Source of the DNA: a virus
IMG/VR virus record: IMGVR_UViG_3300047564_006327
Span: 1-49,185 of that record
Length of the DNA stretch: 49,185 bases
Direction: 5' to 3' (one strand)
The position numbers and the translations under genes are program-made. Each line of letters starts with the position of its first letter. Position 1 is the stretch's first letter. Of this stretch, positions 30,594 through 38,577 are shown in pieces. The notes beneath the pieces were generated by a model. That model had not been told where the DNA came from, ran no database searches, and saw only the letters and a program-made list of their open reading frames with translations.

Positions 30594-31328
30594 CTACCTG
30601 TTGGACCGGATCAGTTGACGGATCCGATCGCGGAAAGCTTCCGTCATGGGTGAACCCACCTGGATGGGACCTGCGGGTGCAGGAGCTTCTTCAGGGGGAG
30701 CCTCAGCGCCGGGTGCAGCACCTTCAGGAGGTGCTTCGGGCGCAGGCGCTTCGGGTCCGGGTGCAACTGCACCTTCCTCATCACCAGCGCGGGTGATGGA
30801 GATGCCGTGAGGCTCGTCGCCAGGCTCAGCAGCCTGTGCGCCCGTCATCTTGCCGGTGACGATACCTGATAGGGCCCGGAGGAAGATGATCATCGCGTAA
30901 CGCTCAGCGTCTTGGAGACGGTCATAGTAGGCCTCAAGCTCTGTCTCGATCGCGCTGTCCTTGACAGACTTGCCGCTGCGGAGGTCGAGGATCGCACGAG
31001 TCATTGCGTCGAACGAGGGCTCGAGAGGATCCTGCTCACCGGGTGCAGCAGCTGCAGGTGTGGGTGCAGCAGGCGGCTTTGCCTTCGTGTCGGGTGCTGG
31101 CTCTGTGGCGAGGTCAGTGGGCGGAGGTTCAGGTGCAGGTGGCGCAGCAGGATCTGTCTCCTGCTCGCGCATGAAGCGCCCCAGATCACGCTTGGCAGCA
31201 TTTGCCACCTTCTTCTGGTGTGAGCGCTCAGCATCGACATCGACGACCGCGGCATTGACGCTCTCCTCGGCGAGGACACGGAGGAACTGAGCGAGCTGAT
31301 TAGCGTTCTTGATCTTGACCGTGCTCAT
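30594..31328 (-). CDS. Pro/Ala/Glu-rich protein with C-terminal tag
   Basis: A 244-residue protein from ATG 31328 (MSTVKIKNANQLAQFLRVLA), with GGAG 6 nt upstream and a TGATG overlap. Two low-complexity blocks of Pro/Ala/Glu (about residues 60-100 and 185-225) flank a helical centre (ELEAYYDRLQDAERYAMIIF). It ends TEAFRDRIRQLIRSNR, a C-terminal version of the recurring tag. It may be a scaffold or linker protein. No family is recognised. Confidence 0.65.
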   Translation of the reverse strand: MSTVKIKNANQLAQFLRVLAEESVNAAVVDVDAERSHQKKVANAAKRDLGRFMREQETDPAAPPAPEPPPTDLATEPAPDTKAKPPAAPTPAAAAPGEQDPLEPSFDAMTRAILDLRSGKSVKDSAIETELEAYYDRLQDAERYAMIIFLRALSGIVTGKMTGAQAAEPGDEPHGISITRAGDEEGAVAPGPEAPAPEAPPEGAAPGAEAPPEEAPAPAGPIQVGSPMTEAFRDRIRQLIRSNR

Positions 31329-31498
31329 CAGCGACTCCACCGGGTGCGATTCTGTGGAAGCTCACGGTAGAGTCGATTGTAGATGCGCGCTGGGTGCTGA
31401 TCCTGATCACGCTGCCAATCGATCACACGTTCGGCTTGGGTCTGCTCTCTGACGACGATGTCCTGCATGAACTTGTCAAAGTCAAAGTCCTTGCTCAT
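31328..31498 (-). CDS. 56-residue conserved-looking protein
   Basis: ATG 31498 (MSKDFDFDKFMQDIVVRE...) runs to ...YRELPQNRTRWSR. It overlaps both neighbours (ATGA before, TGATG after), with GGAG ahead of the ATG and a GATAGATA box exactly 16 nt upstream. It is acidic at the start and basic at the end. Function is unknown. Confidence 0.7.
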   Translation of the reverse strand: MSKDFDFDKFMQDIVVREQTQAERVIDWQRDQDQHPARIYNRLYRELPQNRTRWSR

Positions 31499-31839
31499 TG
31501 GTTACTCCTAATCTTATCTATCTTACTAATTATCGTGCAGTCCTGCTTTCCTTCCCTACTATCCCATGTGACATCTGGGTTGTGGAGGTCGTAGTCGAGC
31601 ATGTGTTGACCTGCTGTTAAGATGCACCTCACGCCTGCCTTTGTCCCCAAAGTCACTGCAAGTGAGGGCACGCAAGCAAATGTGAATGAGATGCAGTCAG
31701 CAGAGAACTGCATACGCCTGATTGGGCACGTGCCGATCACATCGGCACCGAGGTAGAAGGTGACAGATGCTGTGCTAGGATCTGTTGTCTGTTCCTCGTC
31801 TTGCTCAATGATGATTCGATCTGTAAGATCATCACTCAT
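31495..31839 (-). CDS. Small beta-rich protein, unknown
   Basis: A 114-residue protein from ATG 31839 (MSDDLTDRIIIEQDEEQ) or the earlier ATG at 31848. It has TFYLGADVIGTCPIRR and CISFTFACVPSLAVTLG strands. A small beta sandwich in the virion block is likely. No family is recognised. Confidence 0.6.
   Translation of the reverse strand: MSDDLTDRIIIEQDEEQTTDPSTASVTFYLGADVIGTCPIRRMQFSADCISFTFACVPSLAVTLGTKAGVRCILTAGQHMLDYDLHNPDVTWDSREGKQDCTIISKIDKIRSNQ
31515..31522 (-). promoter_or_regulatory. GATAnnTA box (GATAGATA)
   Basis: It ends exactly 16 nt before ATG 31498 of the 56-residue gene, with GGAG in between. It lies inside the coding end of the upstream gene. Confidence 0.5.
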
Positions 31840-32182
31840 TAAGATCATTGCGCAGCGTCTCCATCCTGTAGTATCCCTTCACATCCTCGTAGAGTGCATC
31901 GCAGAACCTTGACAGCTCAAGATCAAGCTCTGACACGTCATCTATGACGTGTGTCTGAAGCGTGACCATGATCTTCATACCCATAATCTGCAGCTCAGGA
32001 TCGTGCTGCATCGTCCGTGCTTTAACCAAAAGTTCTGACACAAAGGAGTGAAAGGGCTTAAAGCGTGTGAACTCGTATGTCTTGCGGATCTTGCGACCGT
32101 CGTCAACGTGTGCCCATGTGCTCTGCTCAACTTTGATTGGGAGGCCTTCCTCTCGAAAAGGCAGTTTAAACGCAAAGCTCAT
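31832..32182 (-). CDS. Pterin-4a-carbinolamine dehydratase-like protein
   Basis: A 116-residue protein. RKTYEFTRFKPFHSFVSELL, MQHDPELQIMGMKIMVTLQT and the following H, then DDVSELDLELSRFCDAL match the PCD fold (F..F..A..F...........HHP........V.V.L.TH......T..D..LA..ID). The catalytic His in the H-D-P and Q-T-H positions are present. PCD enzymes dehydrate 4a-hydroxy-pterins and also act as DNA-binding dimerisation cofactors. A pterin role is not obvious in the virion block. Confidence 0.65.
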   Translation of the reverse strand: MSFAFKLPFREEGLPIKVEQSTWAHVDDGRKIRKTYEFTRFKPFHSFVSELLVKARTMQHDPELQIMGMKIMVTLQTHVIDDVSELDLELSRFCDALYEDVKGYYRMETLRNDLNE

Positions 32183-32196
32183 GAGTTTCTCCTAGG

Positions 32197-34470
32197 TCAG
32201 CGAAGTGCACGCCTGATTATACTGCGCAGGATTGCAGCTTCACTTACAGGATCGCCCTTTTTCTTCTTCTCTGCCTTCTTCCTGACAAATCCCATCCCGC
32301 TGTCCTCGATCATGTCCTCGATCTTCTTGATCAGCTTGATGGAAGTTTGATCACCGTCCTCGACACCGTTGATGATGTCTTTCTCTAAGTAGTCACCGAA
32401 TGCGTTGACGATGTTGAACTCATCATCACGTGACTTTCCAGCGAGGGTGTGTGCCAATACAGGCTCACGAAGCTTTGCCCTGGCATAAGCAGCAGCCATG
32501 TTGATGATGAAGACGAGTGTGATGTCCTTATCAAAGAATGCTGTTGTCGCGCGCCCAAGGTCTGATATGCCTGTTGCACCCGTTTTTTCCTCAACGAACT
32601 TCTTGAAGTTGGGATCCTGTAGGATCTTTTCATACGTCTTGAAGAATTTTGACACCTGCATCTTCTTATTGCTACCAAACATCTTAAGAACATCTGTGTA
32701 AAGGTTGAAGACGGGATCCTTGTCACCGATCTGCTCAAGTGGCTTCATTGCTGCGTCTTGAAACTCTTGACTCACTCTTGCGCTGTCTTCAAATGCGTCT
32801 GATGCAAGGAAGATTGCAGGTGCAAAGAATTCTTCAAGGAACGTCTGGTAGAGGCGTGTACGCATCTCAAAACGCTCTCTGCTGAGGACATCGGCTGCAA
32901 AGAGCGCATCAAACTGGCGACGCTCAATCTCTGCTGGGCTCTGGCCTTCTTCCTCGCCTGACTGTCTAATGTCACTGATAAACTGGTGGACAGTCTCGGC
33001 AGGAATGTCAGATCTTGAGCCGCCCATTCGACGAAGAATATCAGATGCGAGATTGCGCCCCTCTTCGCCCGGCTTAAACTTGCTCTTCCTGACTTTGATG
33101 TACTTGTCAAGTAGGCCTTCAGCTGTGCTGATGATAGCATCTCCGATAGATTCTCTGAAGAAAGCAGCTGTATCAACTCTTGAGATCTGCTTTTGACCTA
33201 TCACAGTGCCGAAGCCTCTTGAATAGACACCTGCTTGAGTGGGTAGATTTCCAATATCTGCCATGACGCTTGCAAAGTCGATTGAGACCTGCTGTGTGTT
33301 AGATGGAACGTCGTCGTCGTCCGCATCAGGTTCAGCCTCCTCTGCACCTTTCTTACCTTTCTTGGGCTTTGCAATGATTAGATCGGTAAATGTAAAAGAA
33401 AATGATGTGTTATCTGGTGCTAGAGAGTTTTTAACGAAATCAGAAGCTTCATCTGCGAAACTACGTAATGTTGCCTCAGGAATCTTCGATCCCATTGGAA
33501 GTTGATTGCCAAGCTGTATGAATGTCTCTTGAGCAACATCACCTGCTTCTGTACGCAGTGTGCCCTCTTTCTCGCGCTTAATTCCGCTATCGGGATCACC
33601 CATTAGATGACCCGTGGTGTAGTATTCAGCAAGCTCATCGAAGTAGTCATTAACTGCCTGCTCGGCGGCAGCTTGAAGCTCTGCTTGTGTCAGATTATGT
33701 TGTGCGACTGCTAGACCCCGCTCAACCTGCGTAACACCCATTGCTTTCAAAGTCAACGTGCGCTTGTCAGGTGAGACGACGAGGCCGCCTGGCGCTAAAA
33801 GCTCTGCCTTGACAGGATTAAGCTCATTCTGGCGACGGAACTGCATGTCACGCTTCTTTGAAATTCCATCAAGTAGCGCATATACACCTGCAATCGTAAG
33901 CGGAGCCATACGAGCACGGCTCGTGTTAGGGTGCTGCTCACGGTCGTGCTTTTCAAGCTTATCCATGAAAGCAACCAAACCCGCATCAGCATCTTTTATC
34001 ATTGTACCAACCATATCAAGATCTGACCGATCTAGATTAGGATTAGCTTTCTTGCCACGTGCCTCACTAATTTTAACAGGGCGATCGAGCAGGAAGGAGA
34101 GAATGCGCTGCATTTTCTTCTCACTAATCATAGATTCTTCTCCGCCGCTATCAGACTTATCCTGCGTGTTCTGCGCAAGGTCTTTGAGCTGCTTGTAGAA
34201 CTGCTGGACTTTATCCTGTGGGATTTTTTCAGCAACAACAGCAGCTGCCTTGGTTAGCTCAGAAGTGTTGACAGGTCTATACGCCGGATCATCGACCTTG
34301 GGCTTTTGCTGCTCAAGCTGTGTAGCCATGCGCTCGTCGGGAACGATCTTGTTGTCATCTTCATCTTTGGCTGGAATCTCATCGATCCTAACACTGTGGA
34401 AGGAGCTGACCTCTCGGACCACCTGGTCGATCATCTCCTCAAGAACCTTCTTCTTGACTACAATCTGCAT
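32197..34470 (-). CDS. Large presumed virion protein, tagged at both ends
   Basis: A 757-residue protein. The N-terminus (MQIVVKKKVLEEMIDQVVRE) and the C-terminus (SEAAILRSIIRRALR) both match the helical tag, the C-terminal one closely. Between them are long charged helices, an acidic Lys/Asp insertion (KKGKKGAEEAEPDADDDD) near 375, and a second helical half with EKTGATGISDLGRATTAFF. It could be a scaffold, portal-associated or ejected protein. No family is recognised. AGAGG precedes the ATG. Confidence 0.7.
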   Translation of the reverse strand: MQIVVKKKVLEEMIDQVVREVSSFHSVRIDEIPAKDEDDNKIVPDERMATQLEQQKPKVDDPAYRPVNTSELTKAAAVVAEKIPQDKVQQFYKQLKDLAQNTQDKSDSGGEESMISEKKMQRILSFLLDRPVKISEARGKKANPNLDRSDLDMVGTMIKDADAGLVAFMDKLEKHDREQHPNTSRARMAPLTIAGVYALLDGISKKRDMQFRRQNELNPVKAELLAPGGLVVSPDKRTLTLKAMGVTQVERGLAVAQHNLTQAELQAAAEQAVNDYFDELAEYYTTGHLMGDPDSGIKREKEGTLRTEAGDVAQETFIQLGNQLPMGSKIPEATLRSFADEASDFVKNSLAPDNTSFSFTFTDLIIAKPKKGKKGAEEAEPDADDDDVPSNTQQVSIDFASVMADIGNLPTQAGVYSRGFGTVIGQKQISRVDTAAFFRESIGDAIISTAEGLLDKYIKVRKSKFKPGEEGRNLASDILRRMGGSRSDIPAETVHQFISDIRQSGEEEGQSPAEIERRQFDALFAADVLSRERFEMRTRLYQTFLEEFFAPAIFLASDAFEDSARVSQEFQDAAMKPLEQIGDKDPVFNLYTDVLKMFGSNKKMQVSKFFKTYEKILQDPNFKKFVEEKTGATGISDLGRATTAFFDKDITLVFIINMAAAYARAKLREPVLAHTLAGKSRDDEFNIVNAFGDYLEKDIINGVEDGDQTSIKLIKKIEDMIEDSGMGFVRKKAEKKKKGDPVSEAAILRSIIRRALR

Positions 34471-34512
34471 CTAGAAACCTCTGCAGATAAATATATCGCG
34501 TCTAAAGTAAAG

Positions 34513-34803
34513 CTAGTTTATGAAATCATCGCCTTTTGACGATGACGTGTGTGTGAAAACGGCGCGGGTCTTCTTGGTACCTGCTGTCTTGATCGCGCGT
34601 TCCATCTCAGAGAGTAGATTAGCTTGGATGGATGCAATGGCAGCGATCGTCTTGTGGTGCTCATAGAGGACCTGCTCATAGTCAGTAACTTTCTTCTCAA
34701 GCAGTGATACACGCCCTTTCGTCTCTTTGAGCTGTTGTGTAAGTTCTTCAACCAAGTTACTTGTGTCGTCTTTGGCAAAAATTGACTTCAAAAGATTGAA
34801 CAA
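34513..34803 (-). CDS. Coiled-coil small protein, TTG start
   Basis: A 96-residue protein (MFNLLKSIFAKDDTSN...) with a heptad coil (LVEELTQQLKETKGRVSLLE, YEQVLYEHHKTIAAI). TTG 34803 follows AAGGA by 7 nt. No family is recognised. Confidence 0.6.
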   Translation of the reverse strand: MFNLLKSIFAKDDTSNLVEELTQQLKETKGRVSLLEKKVTDYEQVLYEHHKTIAAIASIQANLLSEMERAIKTAGTKKTRAVFTHTSSSKGDDFIN

Positions 34804-34807
34804 GCTG

Positions 34808-35110
34808 CTATCCTTCGGAGAGTGGGTTATTGTTCTCTATGATGTTGAATATAGATTCTGCGTCTGATGCTGATAGGCGTTTTATGGATGCATCACGCTT
34901 TTTCATCGATAAATTTGACATCATCTCCAACGCCTCAGGCTCTTCTGCAGCAATCATCTGCGCGAGTTCCTCAAAGATGTCCTGCATCGTCAGATTGTAC
35001 TTAAAGCACTGTGATCTGACAAGTGCATGTGTCTCTCGTGGAATGTTGATGTGGACGGACTTCTTGGTCTCAAAACTGATCAGACGCTGTGTGTCGATCT
35101 GCTTCTTCAT
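34808..35110 (-). CDS. Ribbon-helix-helix-like protein
   Basis: A 100-residue protein. ETKKSVHINIPRETHALVRS and NLTMQDIFEELAQMI (about residues 14-52) form the strand-helix-helix pattern of Arc/MetJ-type DNA-binding proteins. The strand KKSVHINIP would insert in the major groove. The tail is helical. It may be a phage transcription regulator. The sequence is too divergent to name. Confidence 0.6.
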   Translation of the reverse strand: MKKQIDTQRLISFETKKSVHINIPRETHALVRSQCFKYNLTMQDIFEELAQMIAAEEPEALEMMSNLSMKKRDASIKRLSASDAESIFNIIENNNPLSEG

Positions 35111-35739
35111 GCAGTGCCAGTACCGCCAGTGGGCTTTCCTTCTGAACCTGGCGCATCGGGTGCGTAGAAGAAGTCTTCCTTGTCCATGTTGAAGTCGAAC
35201 TGGGTCTCCAGGACTTCCTTCAGTCTATCAACGTACTCTTGACTGTAGTTCTTCTTTAGGAAGAGGATGGCACGGTTGATGATGACTGACTCTACGTCAA
35301 GCATTCTCTTGTTGTTCATGACCAGGCGCACAAGCTTCTTAGTGAAGAGGTCAATGTCCATTGGAGACTTAACGAGAGGTGCAGGCTTGAGCTCAGGTTT
35401 CATGTCAGCACTGTCTTCTGGCGGAGGAGCTTCGTCATCTGCAGGTGGTGCTTGCGTCGGATCACCTGTGAAGAGATCTGTTGGTGCCTCATCCTGCTCA
35501 TACAGGAGGCCATAGAGCGATCTGCTGCGCAACGCCTCAAAGATCATCTCCTCATCTTTTTCAAGTGCTTCAGCTGCTTCAGCTTCGTACTTGATGATGT
35601 AAGAGTCAATCTGGTCATCGACAGAATCTAAAGAGAGGCGTGTTGTACTTGTCATTGTGTCTGCGACAGACACATTCTCAATGTCACTCTCTTCAAATAG
35701 GCGTCGCCGTTGTGGGCGTCTCATATTATTGCGTCTCAT
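35107..35739 (-). CDS. Presumed virion-block protein, unknown
   Basis: A 210-residue protein with an Arg-rich start (MRRNNMRRPQRRRLFEES), acidic helices, a Pro/Asp/Glu linker (PPADDEAPPPEDSAD) near 95 and a conserved-looking helical C-half (DLFTKKLVRLVMNNKRML, VESVIINRAILFLKKNYSQE, RLKEVLETQFDF). The FEES element also occurs near the starts of other proteins here. The start overlaps the SOD-like stop. Unknown function. Confidence 0.65.
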   Translation of the reverse strand: MRRNNMRRPQRRRLFEESDIENVSVADTMTSTTRLSLDSVDDQIDSYIIKYEAEAAEALEKDEEMIFEALRSRSLYGLLYEQDEAPTDLFTGDPTQAPPADDEAPPPEDSADMKPELKPAPLVKSPMDIDLFTKKLVRLVMNNKRMLDVESVIINRAILFLKKNYSQEYVDRLKEVLETQFDFNMDKEDFFYAPDAPGSEGKPTGGTGTA

Positions 35740-36425
35740 GCCGCCCTCATTGCTTGTGCTACCCGCTCAGACTGCTTAAACCTACCCTCAATTACAGACC
35801 AGTTGAGCTCCTTCATCATTGCGATCGAGTATGTCTTCACATCACGAAGGTAGTCCTTATAGTAAGCGTGCTGCCAAACATCCATCACGATGACAGGAAG
35901 GCAGCCTACAGGAACTTCAATGCTGTGGAGATCAACGACGGCATTCATGTAAGTCTGTGTAAATAGGTTGTAGTAGGTAACAGCCCAGCCGCACCTTGAC
36001 GCTTGACAACAAGCAAGGAAGTCCTCCTGCCACTTATCAAAAGAGCCGAAATCACGTTGGAGACGCATGTAAGCGAGTGAGTCCATCGTGATCTTGCTGT
36101 GCACATCGCTGATGTTGGCGAAGTAAAGCTCGTGGAGGAAGATCGCGTTCATATTGTAGGTCTCGTCAATCTTCAGCGAGCGGAACTGGCTGTTGTTTGA
36201 ATTGACCTCATTCTTATTGACACCGTCGAGCTCAGCACTCACACGGTTGAACGCCTTGATGTAGTTCTCATATAACTCAAAGTGCGACTTCTTTGCTGAG
36301 GCGCTTTGAAATTCTGTGTTGAGACTAAAAGGTTTAGGATCGGTCACTAGCGCTTCGTTGAGGTGCTGCGACTCACGCTCAATCCCTAGCGACTGGCGCA
36401 CAATCTTCGTGATGTCTTTATTCAT
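35736..36425 (-). CDS. Fe/Mn superoxide dismutase-like protein with N-terminal tag
   Basis: A 229-residue protein. Residues 1-16 (MNKDITKIVRQSLGIE) match the recurring tag. NAIFLHELYFANI near 95 and VIVMDVWQHAYYKDYLRD near 181 match the second-His and DxWxHxYY signatures of Fe/Mn SOD. The first-ligand region HFELYENYIKAFN lacks the usual HH pair (the aligned ligand position appears to be Leu/Tyr), so activity is doubtful. It could be a tagged antioxidant or a structural repurposing. It lies among presumed virion genes. Confidence 0.75.
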   Translation of the reverse strand: MNKDITKIVRQSLGIERESQHLNEALVTDPKPFSLNTEFQSASAKKSHFELYENYIKAFNRVSAELDGVNKNEVNSNNSQFRSLKIDETYNMNAIFLHELYFANISDVHSKITMDSLAYMRLQRDFGSFDKWQEDFLACCQASRCGWAVTYYNLFTQTYMNAVVDLHSIEVPVGCLPVIVMDVWQHAYYKDYLRDVKTYSIAMMKELNWSVIEGRFKQSERVAQAMRAA

Positions 36426-36434
36426 TATGCCACC

Positions 36435-36728
36435 TCATGCTGGATCATAGCTGTCAAAGTCGTCTTGTGTTATTGTAGCCTTGATAGTCTTAAGAGTGTG
36501 AGTTTTATCATCCATCACCACACGCTCAATGTCAAGACGCAGACCGTTGTCAACTACTCTGATTGGGCTAGATACAGTGTACTCAACACCTGATTCCTTG
36601 CTTTTAATTTTAAGACCAGGTTGAATAACATACTCATCACCAACTTTTACAGTCAGCTTCTCAAGAACAATCTTTGTCAGAGACCGATCAACCAACTTTT
36701 GTATTTCGTTTGGAGTTATCTTGCGCAT
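36435..36728 (-). CDS. Small protein with N-terminal tag
   Basis: A 97-residue protein starting MRKITPNEIQKLVDRSLTK, the best N-terminal example of the tag, then beta strands (VKVGDEYVIQPGLKIKS, VEYTVSSPIRVVDNGLRL). A GATACATA box is 6 nt from the ATG. It is probably a virion component. No family is recognised. Confidence 0.65.
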   Translation of the reverse strand: MRKITPNEIQKLVDRSLTKIVLEKLTVKVGDEYVIQPGLKIKSKESGVEYTVSSPIRVVDNGLRLDIERVVMDDKTHTLKTIKATITQDDFDSYDPA

Positions 36729-36734
36729 CGTCTA

Positions 36735-36742
36735 TATGTATC
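36735..36742 (-). promoter_or_regulatory. GATAnnTA box (GATACATA)
   Basis: It ends 6 nt before ATG 36728 with no SD, a leaderless-type arrangement. Confidence 0.5.
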
Positions 36743-36750
36743 CCTCACTT

Positions 36751-37167
36751 TTAAGTCGTTTTTCTAACTTTTATTCCTGCAGAAGACAATACCTCAAGAC
36801 CACTTGCATCTCGATATTCTGCGTTAAATACGACTTCAGAGATGCCGCCGTTCACGATTGCCTTTGCGCACTGCCTACAAGGTGAAAGTGTTAGATACAT
36901 CACCTTGCGCTTTGGGTTATTATAATCGCACTTGATGAGTGCATTGATCTCTGCGTGGATGAATCCACTGCAACCTGGCTCTTCTGACTCAACTTGGTTA
37001 GAACCGCCACGCTGGTCACCGTTATATCCTACTGCGAGAACCTGTGTATTATCATCTGTGACTATGACTGCGCCAACTTGAAATCGTGGGTCAAGCGACC
37101 GACGCGCCAAAGCCTGTGCCGTCGCCATCCAAACTTCATCCCATGAGGGTCGAATGTGCATGATCAT
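36751..37167 (-). CDS. dCMP deaminase-type cytidine deaminase
   Basis: A 138-residue protein. HAEINALIKCD (His and catalytic Glu) and TLSPCRQCAKAIV (two Cys) form the zinc site of dCMP/cytidine deaminases, and VGAVIVTDD and VGYNGDQRGG are typical of dCMP deaminase. It should convert dCMP to dUMP for dTTP supply, working with the kinases downstream. ATGA overlap with the DHH gene. Confidence 0.9.
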   Translation of the reverse strand: MIMHIRPSWDEVWMATAQALARRSLDPRFQVGAVIVTDDNTQVLAVGYNGDQRGGSNQVESEEPGCSGFIHAEINALIKCDYNNPKRKVMYLTLSPCRQCAKAIVNGGISEVVFNAEYRDASGLEVLSSAGIKVRKTT

Positions 37168-38000
37168 TCCTTGTCGAAGATGGTCTCGATGGCGACGTCA
37201 GGTGGAAGGCTGAATCCTGCTGCCTTCCTGTGGCCCCCACCGCCGTAGCGCTTTGCAACTTCACTAACATCTGCATCGTCGTGGTGCGCGCGAAGGCTCA
37301 CTTTCACTTGACGTGTGTCGTGATCCCAATACCAGATCACTGCGAAGTCACAGCGCGGTCCCAATGTGTTACCGATCTCTGACATCCAATGGGGAGAATT
37401 AACGACTAGGACGTCTTTTCCCTCCAGCTTACGTGGTGTTGCATGCTTAGCAATCTTAGAGATCACTGTCTTCGAGTAAGCGAGGATGTAGGCACCCCGC
37501 TCCTGAGCATCATCAACTGCCGAATCATCCAGGTACTTGTCGAACTCCTCGAAGTCGAACTTCACCATGTCGAATGCTGCCGAGAACTCCTTCGAGTAAG
37601 GGATCTCCCACTTCCAGAGGTCCCGGTCCTCGATGAACTTGATGAGGCGAGGAGCCTCCTTGCCTGGGTGGAAGAAGCGCCACGAGAGCATCGCACCGCT
37701 GTGGTTCATGTCAAAGTGTGTGCAGCTGACGTCGTGGAGTTCAACCATTGCTGACTTGTGGTGGTCGATGACGAGGAAGCCTTTGGCTTCCTTCATCAGG
37801 AGCTTAGTCGTTGCATTGTCATAGGAGAAGTCCAGGACGACAACATTCTTTCCCTTCACATCGGGAGGTGGCTCTCCGTACTTTGCGGCGTGGTACTCGG
37901 CACGATCTCCGAGCAACTTCCACGCTGAATACGCTGCGCCGAAACCATCAGTACAGTTCGCGTGGTAGATGACCAGATTGATGCTGTTTGGGTCTAGCAT
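37164..38000 (-). CDS. DHH-family phosphoesterase
   Basis: A 278-residue protein. HANCTDGFGAAYSAW near 14, VVVLDFSYD near 53 and FLVIDHHKS near 73 (DHH motif) are followed by RYGGGGHRKAAGFSLP near 250 (the DHHA1 GGGHxxAAG). This is the NrnA/RecJ-like arrangement for small oligonucleotide or nucleotide phosphodiester hydrolysis, or single-strand exonuclease. GAGG precedes ATG, and a one-mismatch GATACATT box ends 16 nt upstream. Confidence 0.9.
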   Translation of the reverse strand: MLDPNSINLVIYHANCTDGFGAAYSAWKLLGDRAEYHAAKYGEPPPDVKGKNVVVLDFSYDNATTKLLMKEAKGFLVIDHHKSAMVELHDVSCTHFDMNHSGAMLSWRFFHPGKEAPRLIKFIEDRDLWKWEIPYSKEFSAAFDMVKFDFEEFDKYLDDSAVDDAQERGAYILAYSKTVISKIAKHATPRKLEGKDVLVVNSPHWMSEIGNTLGPRCDFAVIWYWDHDTRQVKVSLRAHHDDADVSEVAKRYGGGGHRKAAGFSLPPDVAIETIFDKE

Positions 38001-38022
38001 TTTACCTCACACAGGTAATGTA

Positions 38023-38577
38023 TCACGCTTCTCGCGCAGACGCATGATGTGACCAGCATCGAGGCTCATACAGTTCTGCACCGCCCACTGTGATCTCTGC
38101 GAGATCGCTGACCTTCCGCTGGGTGTATGGCGCATCCTCTCCACAGACAACACAAACTGCCGTGCACTTCTCAACTTTTGTAGCCCAAGGCAGAATCTGC
38201 TCAATCTCTGGAAAGACCTTACAGCTTGCAGACATCTCGATGGAAGAGACTACAACTGACACGCCGCGCCGGTAGATCTGGATGAGTGCATCAGCAGCAC
38301 CATCGATCATGAACGCTTCATCTACGGCTACAACGTCTGGTTCATATAGATCAACGCTGCGTAGTATCTCATCACCAGACCCAACATTAAGCGCTTCAAG
38401 TTTTCCACCGTTGTGTGTGCTAATCTCATCATTTGTGTATCTCTTGTCCATCTTGGGCTTGAATGCTAGAACTCGCTGATTCTGGTACCTAAAACGATCA
38501 ACAGCACCAATCAGACGGGTCGTCTTTGACGACATCATTGGACCGCAGAAGACAGTAAAAGTAGGAGGAATCTTCAT
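38023..38577 (-). CDS. tdk: Thymidine kinase (type II)
   Basis: A 184-residue protein from ATG 38577 (TGATG overlap). The P-loop CGPMMSSKTTRL near 12, VVAVDEAFMID near 86 (DEAQF-like with F) and the zinc Cys pairs VCVVCGEDAPYT near 143 and a later Cys in PRCWSHH fit bacterial/phage TK1. It phosphorylates thymidine for salvage. It lies between DHH and epimerase genes. Confidence 0.92.
   Translation of the reverse strand: MKIPPTFTVFCGPMMSSKTTRLIGAVDRFRYQNQRVLAFKPKMDKRYTNDEISTHNGGKLEALNVGSGDEILRSVDLYEPDVVAVDEAFMIDGAADALIQIYRRGVSVVVSSIEMSASCKVFPEIEQILPWATKVEKCTAVCVVCGEDAPYTQRKVSDLAEITVGGAELYEPRCWSHHASAREA

Noticed and set aside
34486-34497. GATAAATATATC as a plus-strand late box
   Set aside because: No plus-strand gene follows; on the minus strand it reads GATATATT, one mismatch and off-spacing (19 nt), so it was not counted.
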